From contig NZ_CADDWJ010000001.1 in the NCBI RefSeq assembly GCF_902809855.1, positions 372,001 to 436,000 on the forward strand: DNA of 64,000 bases, in the 5' to 3' direction. The number at the start of each line of letters is the position of its first letter. The first letter of the stretch is position 1. The stretch is from Acinetobacter sp. Marseille-Q1618 (GTDB taxonomy: Bacteria > Pseudomonadota > Gammaproteobacteria > Pseudomonadales > Moraxellaceae). Of the stretch, positions 55,522-64,000 are shown one piece after another. A program made the position numbers and the translations under genes. Under the pieces are notes generated by a model. That model ran no database searches. It worked only from the letters and a program-made list of their open reading frames with translations, and had not been told where the DNA came from.

Positions 55522-56310
55522 ATGGTGCATCATCAGATTAAAGTTGCTCAAGCATTGATTTCAGCAATTACAGAGGGTGGGCGTGGCGCAAACGGTACGC
55601 CATTTCCTAATCAGCCTGAAAAAGCGTTAAAGTTATATGAATTTGAGGGTTCACCATTTTGTCGTCGTGTTCGCGAAGTGATGACATTATTGAACTTGGA
55701 TTATGAAGTTTATCCATGTCCAAAAGGTGGTACAAAGTACCGTGCGATTGCCAAAGAACAAGGTGGAAAAGCCCAGTTTCCGTTTTTAATTGATGAAAAT
55801 ACAGGCGAAAAACTGTATGAGTCTCAAGATATTATTCATCACTTATTTAAAAATTATGGAAAAAATGGCAAAACACCAAAAAGATATGCACGTTATCCAA
55901 AATTACCTGTTGTTGCATTTGCAGGGACATTGGTAAATGGTGCACGCGGTGTATGGGTTGATAAAAAAATTGTCAATCGTGAAGCCCCCAAACAACTTTT
56001 AGAGTTATGGGGTTTTGAGGCGAGTCCATATACCCGTGTGGTACGTGGAGTTTTAACTGAGTTAGAACTGCCTTTTGTTTTTCATAATGTGGCGAAAGAG
56101 CGTTGGCAAGATCAAGGTCCTTCATTTTTACGTTTAAAGCCCGGTAAATATGTACCATTAAAAGATGGTAAACGTTCAAAAGTTGTGGATGTCATGGGGC
56201 GTCATAAAAAAGACATTCAAGTGCCATACTTGGTTGATCCAAATACAGGTGCGCAATTATTTGAGTCTGAAGCAATTATTGATTATTTACAAAAAAAATA
56301 TGGTGCTTAA
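55522..56310 (+). CDS. Tandem thioredoxin-fold (GST N-terminal-like) protein
   Basis: A 262-residue protein with two copies of the GST amino-terminal domain and no helical GST C-terminal domain. Copy 1 (about 36-115) has LYEFEGSPFCRRVREV and LYESQDIIHHLFKNYG. Copy 2 (about 160-262) has LWGFEASPYTRVVRGV and LFESEAIIDYLQKKYG. The active-site cysteine is kept only in copy 1 (PFC); copy 2 has PYT. A redox or glutathione-binding role is plausible but unproven. It is 32 bases after rraA and closed by a terminator. Confidence 0.85.
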   Translation: MVHHQIKVAQALISAITEGGRGANGTPFPNQPEKALKLYEFEGSPFCRRVREVMTLLNLDYEVYPCPKGGTKYRAIAKEQGGKAQFPFLIDENTGEKLYESQDIIHHLFKNYGKNGKTPKRYARYPKLPVVAFAGTLVNGARGVWVDKKIVNREAPKQLLELWGFEASPYTRVVRGVLTELELPFVFHNVAKERWQDQGPSFLRLKPGKYVPLKDGKRSKVVDVMGRHKKDIQVPYLVDPNTGAQLFESEAIIDYLQKKYGA

Positions 56311-56322
56311 ATTTTAAGCCTG

Positions 56323-56349
56323 AAAGCATCCGTAAGGGTGCTTTTTTAT
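56323..56349 (+). terminator. Terminator of the rraA group
   Basis: AAAGCA and TGCTTT pair around CCGTAAGG, followed by TTTTATT. Confidence 0.8.
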
Positions 56350-56552
56350 TGAGATCGGGGATGAGTTTAGGCAAATATTAAATGACTAGCGTTAATGTTT
56401 GAGCAAGAAAATAATTGCTTTAAAATTTAGGTTTATCGTGGACTTGAAAAGCCAATGCTAAAACAAGCGTTAAAAGATGAAATATTTTTCTTCATTTTAG
56501 AACATAGAAATTATGCTAAATTAAAATAAATATAACGAATTTAGGAAAGATG

Positions 56553-57494
56553 ATGGCGAACACTCGAATTCAACCTGTTATGAGTCGTCCTGGTGAGAAT
56601 GCGCTTTTTATCGTTTTAGGTTTAAATCCAAGTGATGATGCGATCAGTACCGTGCTAGATTTCGCAGCAAATTTCTCAGCTTTAACACGTAGTTTAACGG
56701 GACGTTATCCAGAAGCGCAGTTCAACGCAACTTTAGGTTTTAGCTCAAATGCATGGGATCGTTTATTTCCACATCAAGAAAAACCTAAAGAATTAGAAAC
56801 ATTTAAAGAAATTAAAGGTCCAAAATATACGGCTGTTTCAACCGAAGGGGATTTGTTTTTCCATATACGGGCTGATCGTCAAGCGTTGTGTTTTGAGTTA
56901 GGCAGTATTATTCAACAACAATTGCAACATGCGACTTATTCAATCGATGAAGTGCATGGCTTTCGATATTTTGATGGGCGTGCCATCATTGGTTTTGTTG
57001 ATGGTACGGAAAACCCTGAGCCTGAAATTGCCGCAGAATATGCTTTGGTCGGGGATGAAGATGCTCAGTTTAGAGGTGGAAGTTATGCCTTTATTCAAAA
57101 ATATACCCATGATATGCAAAAGTGGCGGGCTTTAAGTGATGAAGAACAAGAAAAAGTCATAGGACGTAAAAAGTTTAATGATGTGGAGCTAAGTGATGAG
57201 GTAAAACCGCTTACTGCACATAATGTAGTTAGTAAGGCGCATGATGAACAGGGCAATGAGTTAAAAATTATGCGTGCCAATATGCCATTTTCAAATCCTT
57301 CTAAAAATGAATATGGAACATTTTTTATTGGCTATGCACGAAAATTTAGCGTGACTCGTCAGATGCTTGAACATATGTTCCAAGGTGATGCTGCAGGAAA
57401 CTTGGATCGCCTACTTGATTTTAGTACAGCGCAAACAGGGACTTTATTCTTTGTGCCTACTGTTGATTTCCTTGATGATTTAGGAGATGAGTGA
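56553..57494 (+). CDS. Dyp-type haem peroxidase
   Basis: Haem-binding peroxidase of about 313 residues (YfeX-like branch). The family GxxDG motif is GFVDGTENP with Asp150. The proximal-side region AHNVVSKAHDEQGN is followed by KIMRANMPF, with the conserved arginine, and FFIGYARKFSVTRQML near residue 260. It has no signal peptide, so it is likely cytoplasmic. The second of two ATGs is preferred, as it lies six bases from GGA. The substrate is unknown; YfeX-like proteins can also act on porphyrinogen. The 56350-56552 gap is AT-rich, with no gene. Confidence 0.93.
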   Translation: MANTRIQPVMSRPGENALFIVLGLNPSDDAISTVLDFAANFSALTRSLTGRYPEAQFNATLGFSSNAWDRLFPHQEKPKELETFKEIKGPKYTAVSTEGDLFFHIRADRQALCFELGSIIQQQLQHATYSIDEVHGFRYFDGRAIIGFVDGTENPEPEIAAEYALVGDEDAQFRGGSYAFIQKYTHDMQKWRALSDEEQEKVIGRKKFNDVELSDEVKPLTAHNVVSKAHDEQGNELKIMRANMPFSNPSKNEYGTFFIGYARKFSVTRQMLEHMFQGDAAGNLDRLLDFSTAQTGTLFFVPTVDFLDDLGDE

Positions 57495-57509
57495 TTTTTT
57501 AGCTTGTAG

Positions 57510-57535
57510 GAAAGGGATGCCGTGACATCCTTTTT
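57510..57535 (+). terminator. Terminator of the Dyp peroxidase gene
   Basis: AGGGATG and CATCCTT pair around CCGTGA, followed by TTTT. Confidence 0.85.
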
Positions 57536-57590
57536 CACCTAATGTTGAATGATTTGCTAAAATGACATTTTAATCAGGATGAGTTTCAAG

Positions 57591-57944
57591 ATGTTTGCAA
57601 AAATTGCCGGGCTATTTAAAGCAAATAAAAACACAGCAGAGCAAGCATTTTTGCAGGAAAATCATATTCAAATTGATGCTGAAAAAGGGTTTATTGTTGA
57701 TGGAATCGTGGTGAATGATTTATCTGAGCGTCTTGAATATTTTTCCAATCGTAAATTAAATCATTTTGATGATTTAGAAGCATTGTTTTATAAGGCAATT
57801 TTGATTAATGAGAAAATTGATTTGGAAATTGCTTCAGGGCGTTATGTTCAAAGGCTTGGAAATGATGAGGAAAATTTAAAACAATTAAAAGAAATTATTC
57901 GAAAGTTGAATGCGTATTATAAAGAGTTTAAAAGAGAGAAATAA
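57591..57944 (+). CDS. Unknown cytoplasmic protein (117 aa)
   Basis: Not recognised. It has no signal peptide. The amino end is hydrophobic and basic (MFAKIAGLFKANKN); the rest is acidic and helical, ending in KELIRKLN-like basic segments (EIIRKLNAYYKEFKREK). The ATG at 57591 lies 11 bases from AGGA. An in-frame ATG four codons earlier touches that site. The gene lies between the peroxidase gene and mfd, each about 60-100 bases away. Confidence 0.65.
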   Translation: MFAKIAGLFKANKNTAEQAFLQENHIQIDAEKGFIVDGIVVNDLSERLEYFSNRKLNHFDDLEALFYKAILINEKIDLEIASGRYVQRLGNDEENLKQLKEIIRKLNAYYKEFKREK

Positions 57945-58023
57945 AAGCATTAGACAAAATCACTCAACTGAATAAAGTCATCATGTTAAACTATCGCCCA
58001 TGTCTTTTAGACCCAAAGTGATT

Positions 58024-61000
58024 ATGTTTAAACAAGAAATTTCTGATCTTCATTTAAAACAACTCAAAGCAGGTGAAAAGCGTTGGATTGGTTCGATGCT
58101 TGGTTCTTCTGCTGCCTTATTATTCAAAGAAATTTCAGAGAAATCTGAGCAGTTGTTTGTGCTTGTTGCGCGTAATAATCAGCATTTGGGGCAACTTGAA
58201 AGCGAACTTGAGTTTTATGGGATAAAACCGACCATTTTCCCTGATTGGGAAATCTTACCTTATGATCGTTTATCACCCCATCAAGATATTGTTTCAGAAC
58301 GGCTTTCAATCCTTTCAAATATGCCAACTAAAGGCATATTACTTGTTTCAGCAACAACTTTGGTGCAACGTGTTGCACCTACATCGTGGGTTTTAGGTGA
58401 GCATTTTGATATTAAAGTCGGACAGAAATTTGATTTAGAACAACAAAAAATGCGTTTGATTCAAGCCGGTTATCACTTGGTCGATACTGTTTATGATCAT
58501 GGGGAATTTGCGGTACGTGGCAGCATTATGGACATTTATGCATCTGGGCAAAATGCTCCGATCCGCATAGATTTATTTGATGATGAAATTGATAGTTTAA
58601 AATTTTTCGATCCGGAAACGCAAAGAACCACCACCAAACTAGAAAATTTTACAGTATTGCCAGCCAAAGAATTTCCATTGAAAGAAGCAAGAGCAGTATT
58701 TCGTGATCGTTATGCAGAAAGCTTCCCAACGGCAAATCCTAAGAAAAATCCAATATATACTGATGTCTTAGAAGGCATTGCATCGGCTGGTTTAGATTTT
58801 TATTTTCCATTATTTTTTAGCAAAGAAGCAATGCAAACGCAAAGTAGTTTAATGTCCTACTTTCCCAAGCATTGTATTGTCATTATAGATACGCATTTGG
58901 ATGAAGGTTTAACTCATTTTTGGAAAGATGTGATGCGTCGTTATGAAGATCGCCGTCACAATGTAGATCAGCCTTTATTGCCACCTGAAGAACTGTTTAT
59001 CCAACCAAACCAATTGTTTGAATATTTAAATCATTTTCCAAGAATTATTGCTTCAACTGAAAAGATTGAGTTAAAAGCAGGTGCACTTAATTTATCAGCA
59101 GAATTACCGCCTCGTTTGCCTGTAGATCCAAAACAAGAGCGACCATTCAGTGCTGTTAAAACTTATATTGATGAAGCCAATCATCCTGTGTTATTGGTGG
59201 CTGAAAGTGCAGGTCGTCGTGAAACTTTAAAAGATGCCTTGCGTCCAAGTTTGGGTGAAATTCCAGTTGTAGAAAATTTTAGCGAATTTCAAAGCTCAAA
59301 TTATTCGGTTGCAATTACCAATGCACCTTTAGATCGTGGTTTGGTAGTGACAGATAGTTTATCGGTCATTTCTGAAAATCAGCTTTATGAACATCGGGTG
59401 GTACAGCGTCGTCGTAAACGTCAGCAAGAAGTTTCAGAAGAGTTTTTAATTAAAAGCTTAACTGAGCTGAATATTGGCGCACCTGTGGTGCATATTGATC
59501 ATGGTGTTGGGCGTTATGCAGGCTTGGTGACGCTAAATATTGATGATCAAGATTATGAGTTTTTACAGCTCAATTATGCGGATGAAGCCAAAGTTTATGT
59601 GCCTGTGACACATTTACATTTGATTAGTCGTTTTAGTGGTGGTGATCCTGACCTTGCACCTTTACATAAACTTGGTACTGATGCGTGGAACAAAGCCAAA
59701 CGCAAAGCACTTGAAAAAATCCATGATGTTGCAGCAGAGTTATTACACATTCAAGCACGTCGTCAGTCTAAACCTGGTATTAGTTTTGAGCTTGAACAAA
59801 GTGCTTATATGCAATTTTCAAGTGGTTTTGCGTATGAAGAAACATTGGATCAAGCCAATGCCATTGAAGCAACCTTACATGATATGCAACTGGCAAAACC
59901 GATGGATCGTTTGGTCTGTGGTGATGTCGGTTTTGGTAAAACAGAAGTGGCGATGCGAGCAGCTTTTGTTGCAGTACAAAATAATAAACAAGTTGCAGTA
60001 CTTGTACCAACAACACTTTTGGCACAACAACATTATGAATCATTTAAAGACCGTTTTGCCGATTGGCCGATTCGTATTGAGGTTTTATCACGTTTTGGAA
60101 CCAGTAAAACACATACCAAAACCATTGAAGATTTAGCGGATGGTAAAGTAGATATTGTCATCGGCACACATAAAATTTTGCAAGAAAATGTGCAATTTAA
60201 AAACTTAGGTTTGATGATTGTTGATGAAGAACATCGTTTCGGTGTGCGTGACAAAGAACGGATTAAAGCTATGCGTGCCGATGTAGATATGCTGACGCTT
60301 ACAGCGACCCCGATTCCACGTACGCTGAATATGGCATTTAGTGGCATGCGTGATTTATCCATTATTGCCACACCACCTGCACGTCGTTTGGCAGTCAAAA
60401 CCTTTGTCAATGAACAAACTGACGAAACCATGAAAGAGGCGATTCTACGTGAATTGTTGCGTGGTGGTCAGGTGTATATTCTACATAATGAAGTTGAAAC
60501 CATTGAACGTGCTGCTGAAAATATTCGCAATCTTGTACCTGAGGCACGTGTTGCGGTAGCACATGGGCAAATGCGTGAACGTGAACTTGAACAAGTCATG
60601 CAGCAGTTTTATCACAAAGAATATAATGTTCTTGTCTGTTCGACCATCATTGAAACAGGCATTGATGTTCCGAATGCCAATACCATTATCATTGAGCGTG
60701 CTGATAAACTTGGGCTGGCACAACTGCATCAACTTCGTGGACGGGTGGGTCGTTCACATCACCAAGCCTATGCTTACTTGATGGTACCATCAATCAAAGG
60801 CTTAAAAGGCGATGCAGAAAAACGCCTTGATGCGATTTCACGTGCCTCAACTTTGGGTGCAGGTTTTATGCTGGCTACAGAAGATTTAGAAATTCGTGGT
60901 GCAGGTGAGTTACTCGGTGAGCAGCAAAGTGGTTCAATGAATGCGATTGGCTATAGCTTGTATATGGAAATGTTGGAAAAAGCCACCAAAGCCATTCAAC

Positions 61001-61482
61001 AAGGCAAAACTCCGAACTTCGATGCGCCATTGTCTTTAACTTCAGAAATTACTCTGCATATGCCAGCATTGATTCCAGATGATTATTTGGGTGATGTGCA
61101 TCAGCGTTTGATGTTCTATAAGCGTATCAGCAATACTGATACTCAAGAGAAACTTGATAATATTCGCATGGAGCTGATTGACCGTTTTGGTGTGCCACCG
61201 ATTGCAGTCAAACAATTGTTTAGCGTGCATCAAATTCGTATTAAAGCCGAACAGTTAGGCATTACCAAAATTGATATCGGTGCAAATGGTGGGTCTATTG
61301 AATTTTCACCAGACACACCAGTGCAAGCCATGACTATTATCCAACTCATGCAAAAACAACCCACTTACTATCGTATGGAGGGTGGGCAAAAACTTAAAGT
61401 CATGGTGATGCTGGAGGAAAATGATAAGCGGATTCAGTTTATTTTAGACTTACTGAATAAGCTTCTCGCTGACTTAAAATAG
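58024..61482 (+). CDS. mfd: Transcription-repair coupling factor Mfd
   Basis: Clears stalled RNA polymerase and recruits UvrA. The 1152-residue protein from this start has the UvrB-homology region (about 1-340), the RNAP-interacting domain (about 470-550) and the translocase. The latter has Walker A GDVGFGKTE near residue 633 and DEEH (IVDEEHRFG) near residue 734. Motifs TATPIPRTL, GRVGRSHHQAYAYL and GEQQSGSMNAIGYSLY follow. The ATG at 58024 gives the homologue-like start; a longer in-frame ATG (58000) has no ribosome binding site. It is probably expressed alone. Confidence 0.95.
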   Translation: MFKQEISDLHLKQLKAGEKRWIGSMLGSSAALLFKEISEKSEQLFVLVARNNQHLGQLESELEFYGIKPTIFPDWEILPYDRLSPHQDIVSERLSILSNMPTKGILLVSATTLVQRVAPTSWVLGEHFDIKVGQKFDLEQQKMRLIQAGYHLVDTVYDHGEFAVRGSIMDIYASGQNAPIRIDLFDDEIDSLKFFDPETQRTTTKLENFTVLPAKEFPLKEARAVFRDRYAESFPTANPKKNPIYTDVLEGIASAGLDFYFPLFFSKEAMQTQSSLMSYFPKHCIVIIDTHLDEGLTHFWKDVMRRYEDRRHNVDQPLLPPEELFIQPNQLFEYLNHFPRIIASTEKIELKAGALNLSAELPPRLPVDPKQERPFSAVKTYIDEANHPVLLVAESAGRRETLKDALRPSLGEIPVVENFSEFQSSNYSVAITNAPLDRGLVVTDSLSVISENQLYEHRVVQRRRKRQQEVSEEFLIKSLTELNIGAPVVHIDHGVGRYAGLVTLNIDDQDYEFLQLNYADEAKVYVPVTHLHLISRFSGGDPDLAPLHKLGTDAWNKAKRKALEKIHDVAAELLHIQARRQSKPGISFELEQSAYMQFSSGFAYEETLDQANAIEATLHDMQLAKPMDRLVCGDVGFGKTEVAMRAAFVAVQNNKQVAVLVPTTLLAQQHYESFKDRFADWPIRIEVLSRFGTSKTHTKTIEDLADGKVDIVIGTHKILQENVQFKNLGLMIVDEEHRFGVRDKERIKAMRADVDMLTLTATPIPRTLNMAFSGMRDLSIIATPPARRLAVKTFVNEQTDETMKEAILRELLRGGQVYILHNEVETIERAAENIRNLVPEARVAVAHGQMRERELEQVMQQFYHKEYNVLVCSTIIETGIDVPNANTIIIERADKLGLAQLHQLRGRVGRSHHQAYAYLMVPSIKGLKGDAEKRLDAISRASTLGAGFMLATEDLEIRGAGELLGEQQSGSMNAIGYSLYMEMLEKATKAIQQGKTPNFDAPLSLTSEITLHMPALIPDDYLGDVHQRLMFYKRISNTDTQEKLDNIRMELIDRFGVPPIAVKQLFSVHQIRIKAEQLGITKIDIGANGGSIEFSPDTPVQAMTIIQLMQKQPTYYRMEGGQKLKVMVMLEENDKRIQFILDLLNKLLADLK

Positions 61483-61490
61483 TTCTAACG

Positions 61491-61525
61491 CCAATCGTTA
61501 CGCATTTATTTGCTGTAACGATTGG
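61491..61525 (+). terminator. Perfect 11-base hairpin after mfd
   Basis: CCAATCGTTAC pairs with GTAACGATTGG around a 13-base loop, eight bases after the mfd stop. It has no T-run, so it may work as an RNA-protecting structure or weak terminator. Confidence 0.6.
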
Positions 61526-61716
61526 ACAAATACATGGCAATATATGAGCCAATGTGTATGCATAATATTTTTATCACTTTTTAGTCAATAGATTTGTTAT
61601 CAAGATCAAAACAAACTGTATTTATTTGTACCAAAACACAAGCCTAGCAATATTCACGTTAAAACTGATGTGTTAGTATTAGGCATCGTTTTTAATTTTA
61701 TGTCATTTATAAAGAT

Positions 61717-62151
61717 ATGTTTAGTTTGCATCCCCAACTTGCTCAAGATACGTTTTTTGTCGGCGATTTTCCGCTTTCTACATGTCGTTTAATGAATGAT
61801 ATGCAATTTCCTTGGTTAATCCTGATTCCACGTGTACCAGGAATTACTGAGCTTTATGAGTTAAGCCAAGCCGATCAAGAACAGTTTCTACGTGAATCAA
61901 GCTGGCTCTCAAGCCAACTTTCTCGTGTATTCCGTGCAGATAAGATGAATGTCGCTGCTTTAGGAAATATGGTGCCACAATTGCATTTCCATCATGTGGT
62001 ACGTTATCAAAATGATACAGCATGGCCAAAGCCTGTATTTGGTCTACCAGCAGTGCCTTATTCAAATGAAGTTTTAGCACATATGCGTCAAACGTTGATG
62101 CTCGCGCTTCGTGGTCAAGGGGATATGCCATTTGACTGGCGCATGGACTAA
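61717..62151 (+). CDS. HIT-domain protein
   Basis: The 144-residue protein matches the Pseudomonas-type HIT branch. It has LMNDMQFPWLILIPR and ELYELSQADQEQ, then MNVAALGNMVPQLHFHHVVR near residue 85 (given in part). HIT proteins hydrolyse nucleoside phosphoramidates or act as adenylyl transferases. In QLHFHHVV the first histidine of HxHxHxx reads Gln, but the rest of the motif stays. The substrate is unknown. Apart from tRNA-like structure, nothing is seen in 61526-61716. Confidence 0.88.
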   Translation: MFSLHPQLAQDTFFVGDFPLSTCRLMNDMQFPWLILIPRVPGITELYELSQADQEQFLRESSWLSSQLSRVFRADKMNVAALGNMVPQLHFHHVVRYQNDTAWPKPVFGLPAVPYSNEVLAHMRQTLMLALRGQGDMPFDWRMD

Positions 62152-62202
62152 TCGCTATTGCGTATGGATAAGTGAATAATAAATGACATTCGAGGTCATC
62201 AT

Positions 62203-63675
62203 TTGCCATTAGAACGTATGTTTGATAAGCAACCTAAGCAATTTGAAATATTTCAGCGTTTGATGGGATATATCATGATTGCGGTGATGTTGCTGATTTA
62301 TTATTTCACTTCTCCCAATGCACATAATCAACTTTATGTGCCGATCTTTATTCTTTTTATTTTTCTGATCAGTCCACGATTGTCACGTTGGTTAGAATAT
62401 CAATATGGCTCGGTGGTTCGTAAAAGTGTCTATTTCCTGATTGATATCGTGGTGATTGCAACGGCTTTAGCAGCCGTACATCTCAGCCTTGTTATTACCT
62501 TTATTTTATTATTTGTTGCGATTTATTTGGCGGTGAACCATAAAATTTCGATGATGATTGGTTCGTTGGCGATCTTAGTTAGTATTTTTGTTTTTTATTT
62601 TAATATTATTTTTATCTTTGGTTTTGATGATTATTTTCAACAAACCTCTATGGAACTGACTGTATTAAGTTTTATGGGGTTGATTATTTTCATTAATATT
62701 TCAAATTATTATCAAAAAAGAAGAATGAAGCGGGTTGATTTACAACGTCAAAATTATTTTAATGAAATGAATCGATATATTCAGCTCTCCAACCAACTGA
62801 GTCGCTATGCGCCATTACAATTATGGCAATCTATCATGCGTGGTGAAACTGAGGCAAAATTAGAATATAAGCGTAAAAAAATAACAGTGTTTTTTTCAGA
62901 TATTCAAGGTTTTACAGAACTTTCTGAAACTTTAATTCCAGATGATTTGGCATTTGTATTAAATGATTATTTGAGTCATATGACAGAAATTGCCAAGCAA
63001 TATGGTGCAACCATTGATAAGTTCATGGGGGATGCCATTTTAATCTTCTTTGGCGATCCTGACTCACAGGGCGTAGAACAAGATGCAAAAAACTGTTTGG
63101 ATATGGCATTGGCAATGCGTCAGCAAATGAAATTTTTGCGAGCGCGTTGGGAGAAAATGGGTTATGCACCGCTACATATTCGCATGGGAATCAGTACGGG
63201 TTATTGCCACGTAGGAAACTATGGCGCAGTGCATCGTATGACTTATACCATTGTTGGGCGTGATGCAAATTTAGCAGCACGTTTACAAAGCGCTGCTGAA
63301 ATTGATGAAATTTTAATTTCAGATGATACTTATAAATTAGTGAAAAGCTGTTATTTATGCGCTCCTAAAGAGCCGATGGAGTTAAAAGGTATTCAAGATG
63401 CTGTGAAAACTTGGCAAGTTGTTGAAAAATACAATAATATTCATAATGAGAATGAGCAATGGTTTGATTATGAGTACAAAGGTTTTCATTTGGTTTTGAA
63501 TATGCAGGAAGTTCAAAATTTCGAATATAGTGAACTTATTAATGTGTTAGAAAATATGATTAAACGTATTCAAGTTCAAGAAAAACTGACCAATGCACAT
63601 GGTGTTGCAAAATTAAGATTGGAAGATGAAGTGATACTTTTCGAAAAAACTTTAGATTTGAGTGACGAAAAATAA
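62203..63675 (+). CDS. Membrane-bound class III adenylate cyclase
   Basis: Makes cAMP from ATP. The 490 residues have six hydrophobic helices (about 20-175), then the cyclase domain. Catalytic residues are all present: metal ligands Asp233 (FSDIQGF) and Asp277 (DKFMGDA), adenine-specifying Lys273 and Thr349, transition-state Asn356 and Arg360 (NLAARL). The K/T pair suggests class IIIb. A C-terminal helical region (about 400-490) is unrecognised. The TTG start at 62203 lies seven bases from GAGG; the ATG five codons later lacks a site. It follows the HIT gene by 51 bases. Confidence 0.92.
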   Translation: MPLERMFDKQPKQFEIFQRLMGYIMIAVMLLIYYFTSPNAHNQLYVPIFILFIFLISPRLSRWLEYQYGSVVRKSVYFLIDIVVIATALAAVHLSLVITFILLFVAIYLAVNHKISMMIGSLAILVSIFVFYFNIIFIFGFDDYFQQTSMELTVLSFMGLIIFINISNYYQKRRMKRVDLQRQNYFNEMNRYIQLSNQLSRYAPLQLWQSIMRGETEAKLEYKRKKITVFFSDIQGFTELSETLIPDDLAFVLNDYLSHMTEIAKQYGATIDKFMGDAILIFFGDPDSQGVEQDAKNCLDMALAMRQQMKFLRARWEKMGYAPLHIRMGISTGYCHVGNYGAVHRMTYTIVGRDANLAARLQSAAEIDEILISDDTYKLVKSCYLCAPKEPMELKGIQDAVKTWQVVEKYNNIHNENEQWFDYEYKGFHLVLNMQEVQNFEYSELINVLENMIKRIQVQEKLTNAHGVAKLRLEDEVILFEKTLDLSDEK

Positions 63676-64000
63676 AGTGTAGGCTGTTGTGTTCTAATTT
63701 GATTGATATTCAATAACGAGGGAGAACAATTTCACTAAGATTTACACTTGATACAACCAACCTGATAATCTTAAGCTAAAAAATAACTACCTTTATTTTG
63801 TTTCATTTTTGTTAAAATTTATGAAATTGAAAACTTCAATTTTTATTTCTAGCTGTATTTTCTTTTTTGAATGAAAATAATCGTTATTTCTCTTGAAGCT
63901 GCTGATATGCAGCTTACAACGGTATTTTGTTCAAAGTGCCTATAAAACAGACTGAATGATGAGCATAATTACCCTAATTGATATTTTAAATTACTGAAAA
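63676..64000. other. Intergenic region to the right edge
   Basis: No gene was supported in these 325 bases. The sequence is AT-rich, with a 7-base-pair hairpin AAGCTGC/GCAGCTT at 63896-63915. A gene may begin beyond the window. Confidence 0.35.

Noticed and set aside
1..64000. CRISPR arrays, prophage, intact insertion sequences
   Set aside because: No regularly spaced repeats, phage structural genes or transposase frames were seen.

Overview
The window is low-GC DNA from a gammaproteobacterial chromosome, most likely Acinetobacter (Moraxellaceae). The evidence is protein-level similarity recalled for AlaRS, MutS, FadE, DUF4105 and others, scattered type II secretion genes, and gene neighbourhoods such as alaS-lysC, rluE/icd, rpsU/tsaD and pyrD-cvpA-purF. 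No prophage, intact insertion sequence, CRISPR array or rRNA was seen. Most of the window is housekeeping DNA in short operons separated by clear rho-independent terminators.

Layout. 1-7.1 kb: lysC (cut by the window edge) and alaS, small Acinetobacter-type proteins, a lipoprotein, a GAPDH-family dehydrogenase and a Sel1-repeat protein. 7.3-15.4 kb: carboxymuconolactone decarboxylase-like protein, long FadE, the divergent pair rluE/icd, an MFS permease and a PhzF-like protein. 15.5-26 kb: a two-module M16 protease, a pirin, an L,D-transpeptidase, hemE with a DUF817 membrane protein, a DUF3015-DUF4105 envelope pair and a lipoprotein. 26-33 kb: nitroreductase, gpsA, sixA, gspL-gspM, pyrD-cvpA-purF. 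33-41 kb: an M48-like membrane protein with a broken zinc motif, a possible DNA polymerase III psi subunit, a D-2-hydroxyacid dehydrogenase, BepA, yqeY-rpsU and divergent tsaD.

Two short stretches look accessory. 41.3-42.4 kb holds an unrecognised protein and an Imm51-type immunity gene whose frame is interrupted. 52.0-53.8 kb holds two small exported proteins in tandem, next to a strong hairpin and an orphan coding fragment. Between them are a phytase-like lipoprotein, a chromate transporter, a DUF815 ATPase, a patatin-like phospholipase overlapping a variant protein kinase-like gene, tRNA-Leu(TAG), tRNA-Trp(CCA) and mutS. After rpsT come a YbjT-like reductase, rraA, a tandem thioredoxin-fold GST-like protein, a Dyp-type peroxidase, mfd, a HIT protein and a membrane-bound class III adenylate cyclase.

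The most interesting candidates are the M48 pseudoprotease, the patatin/kinase-like overlap, the broken Imm51 locus and the exported gene pair. None amounts to a demonstrated new system. All family calls come from reading translated sequence; no database search was run.
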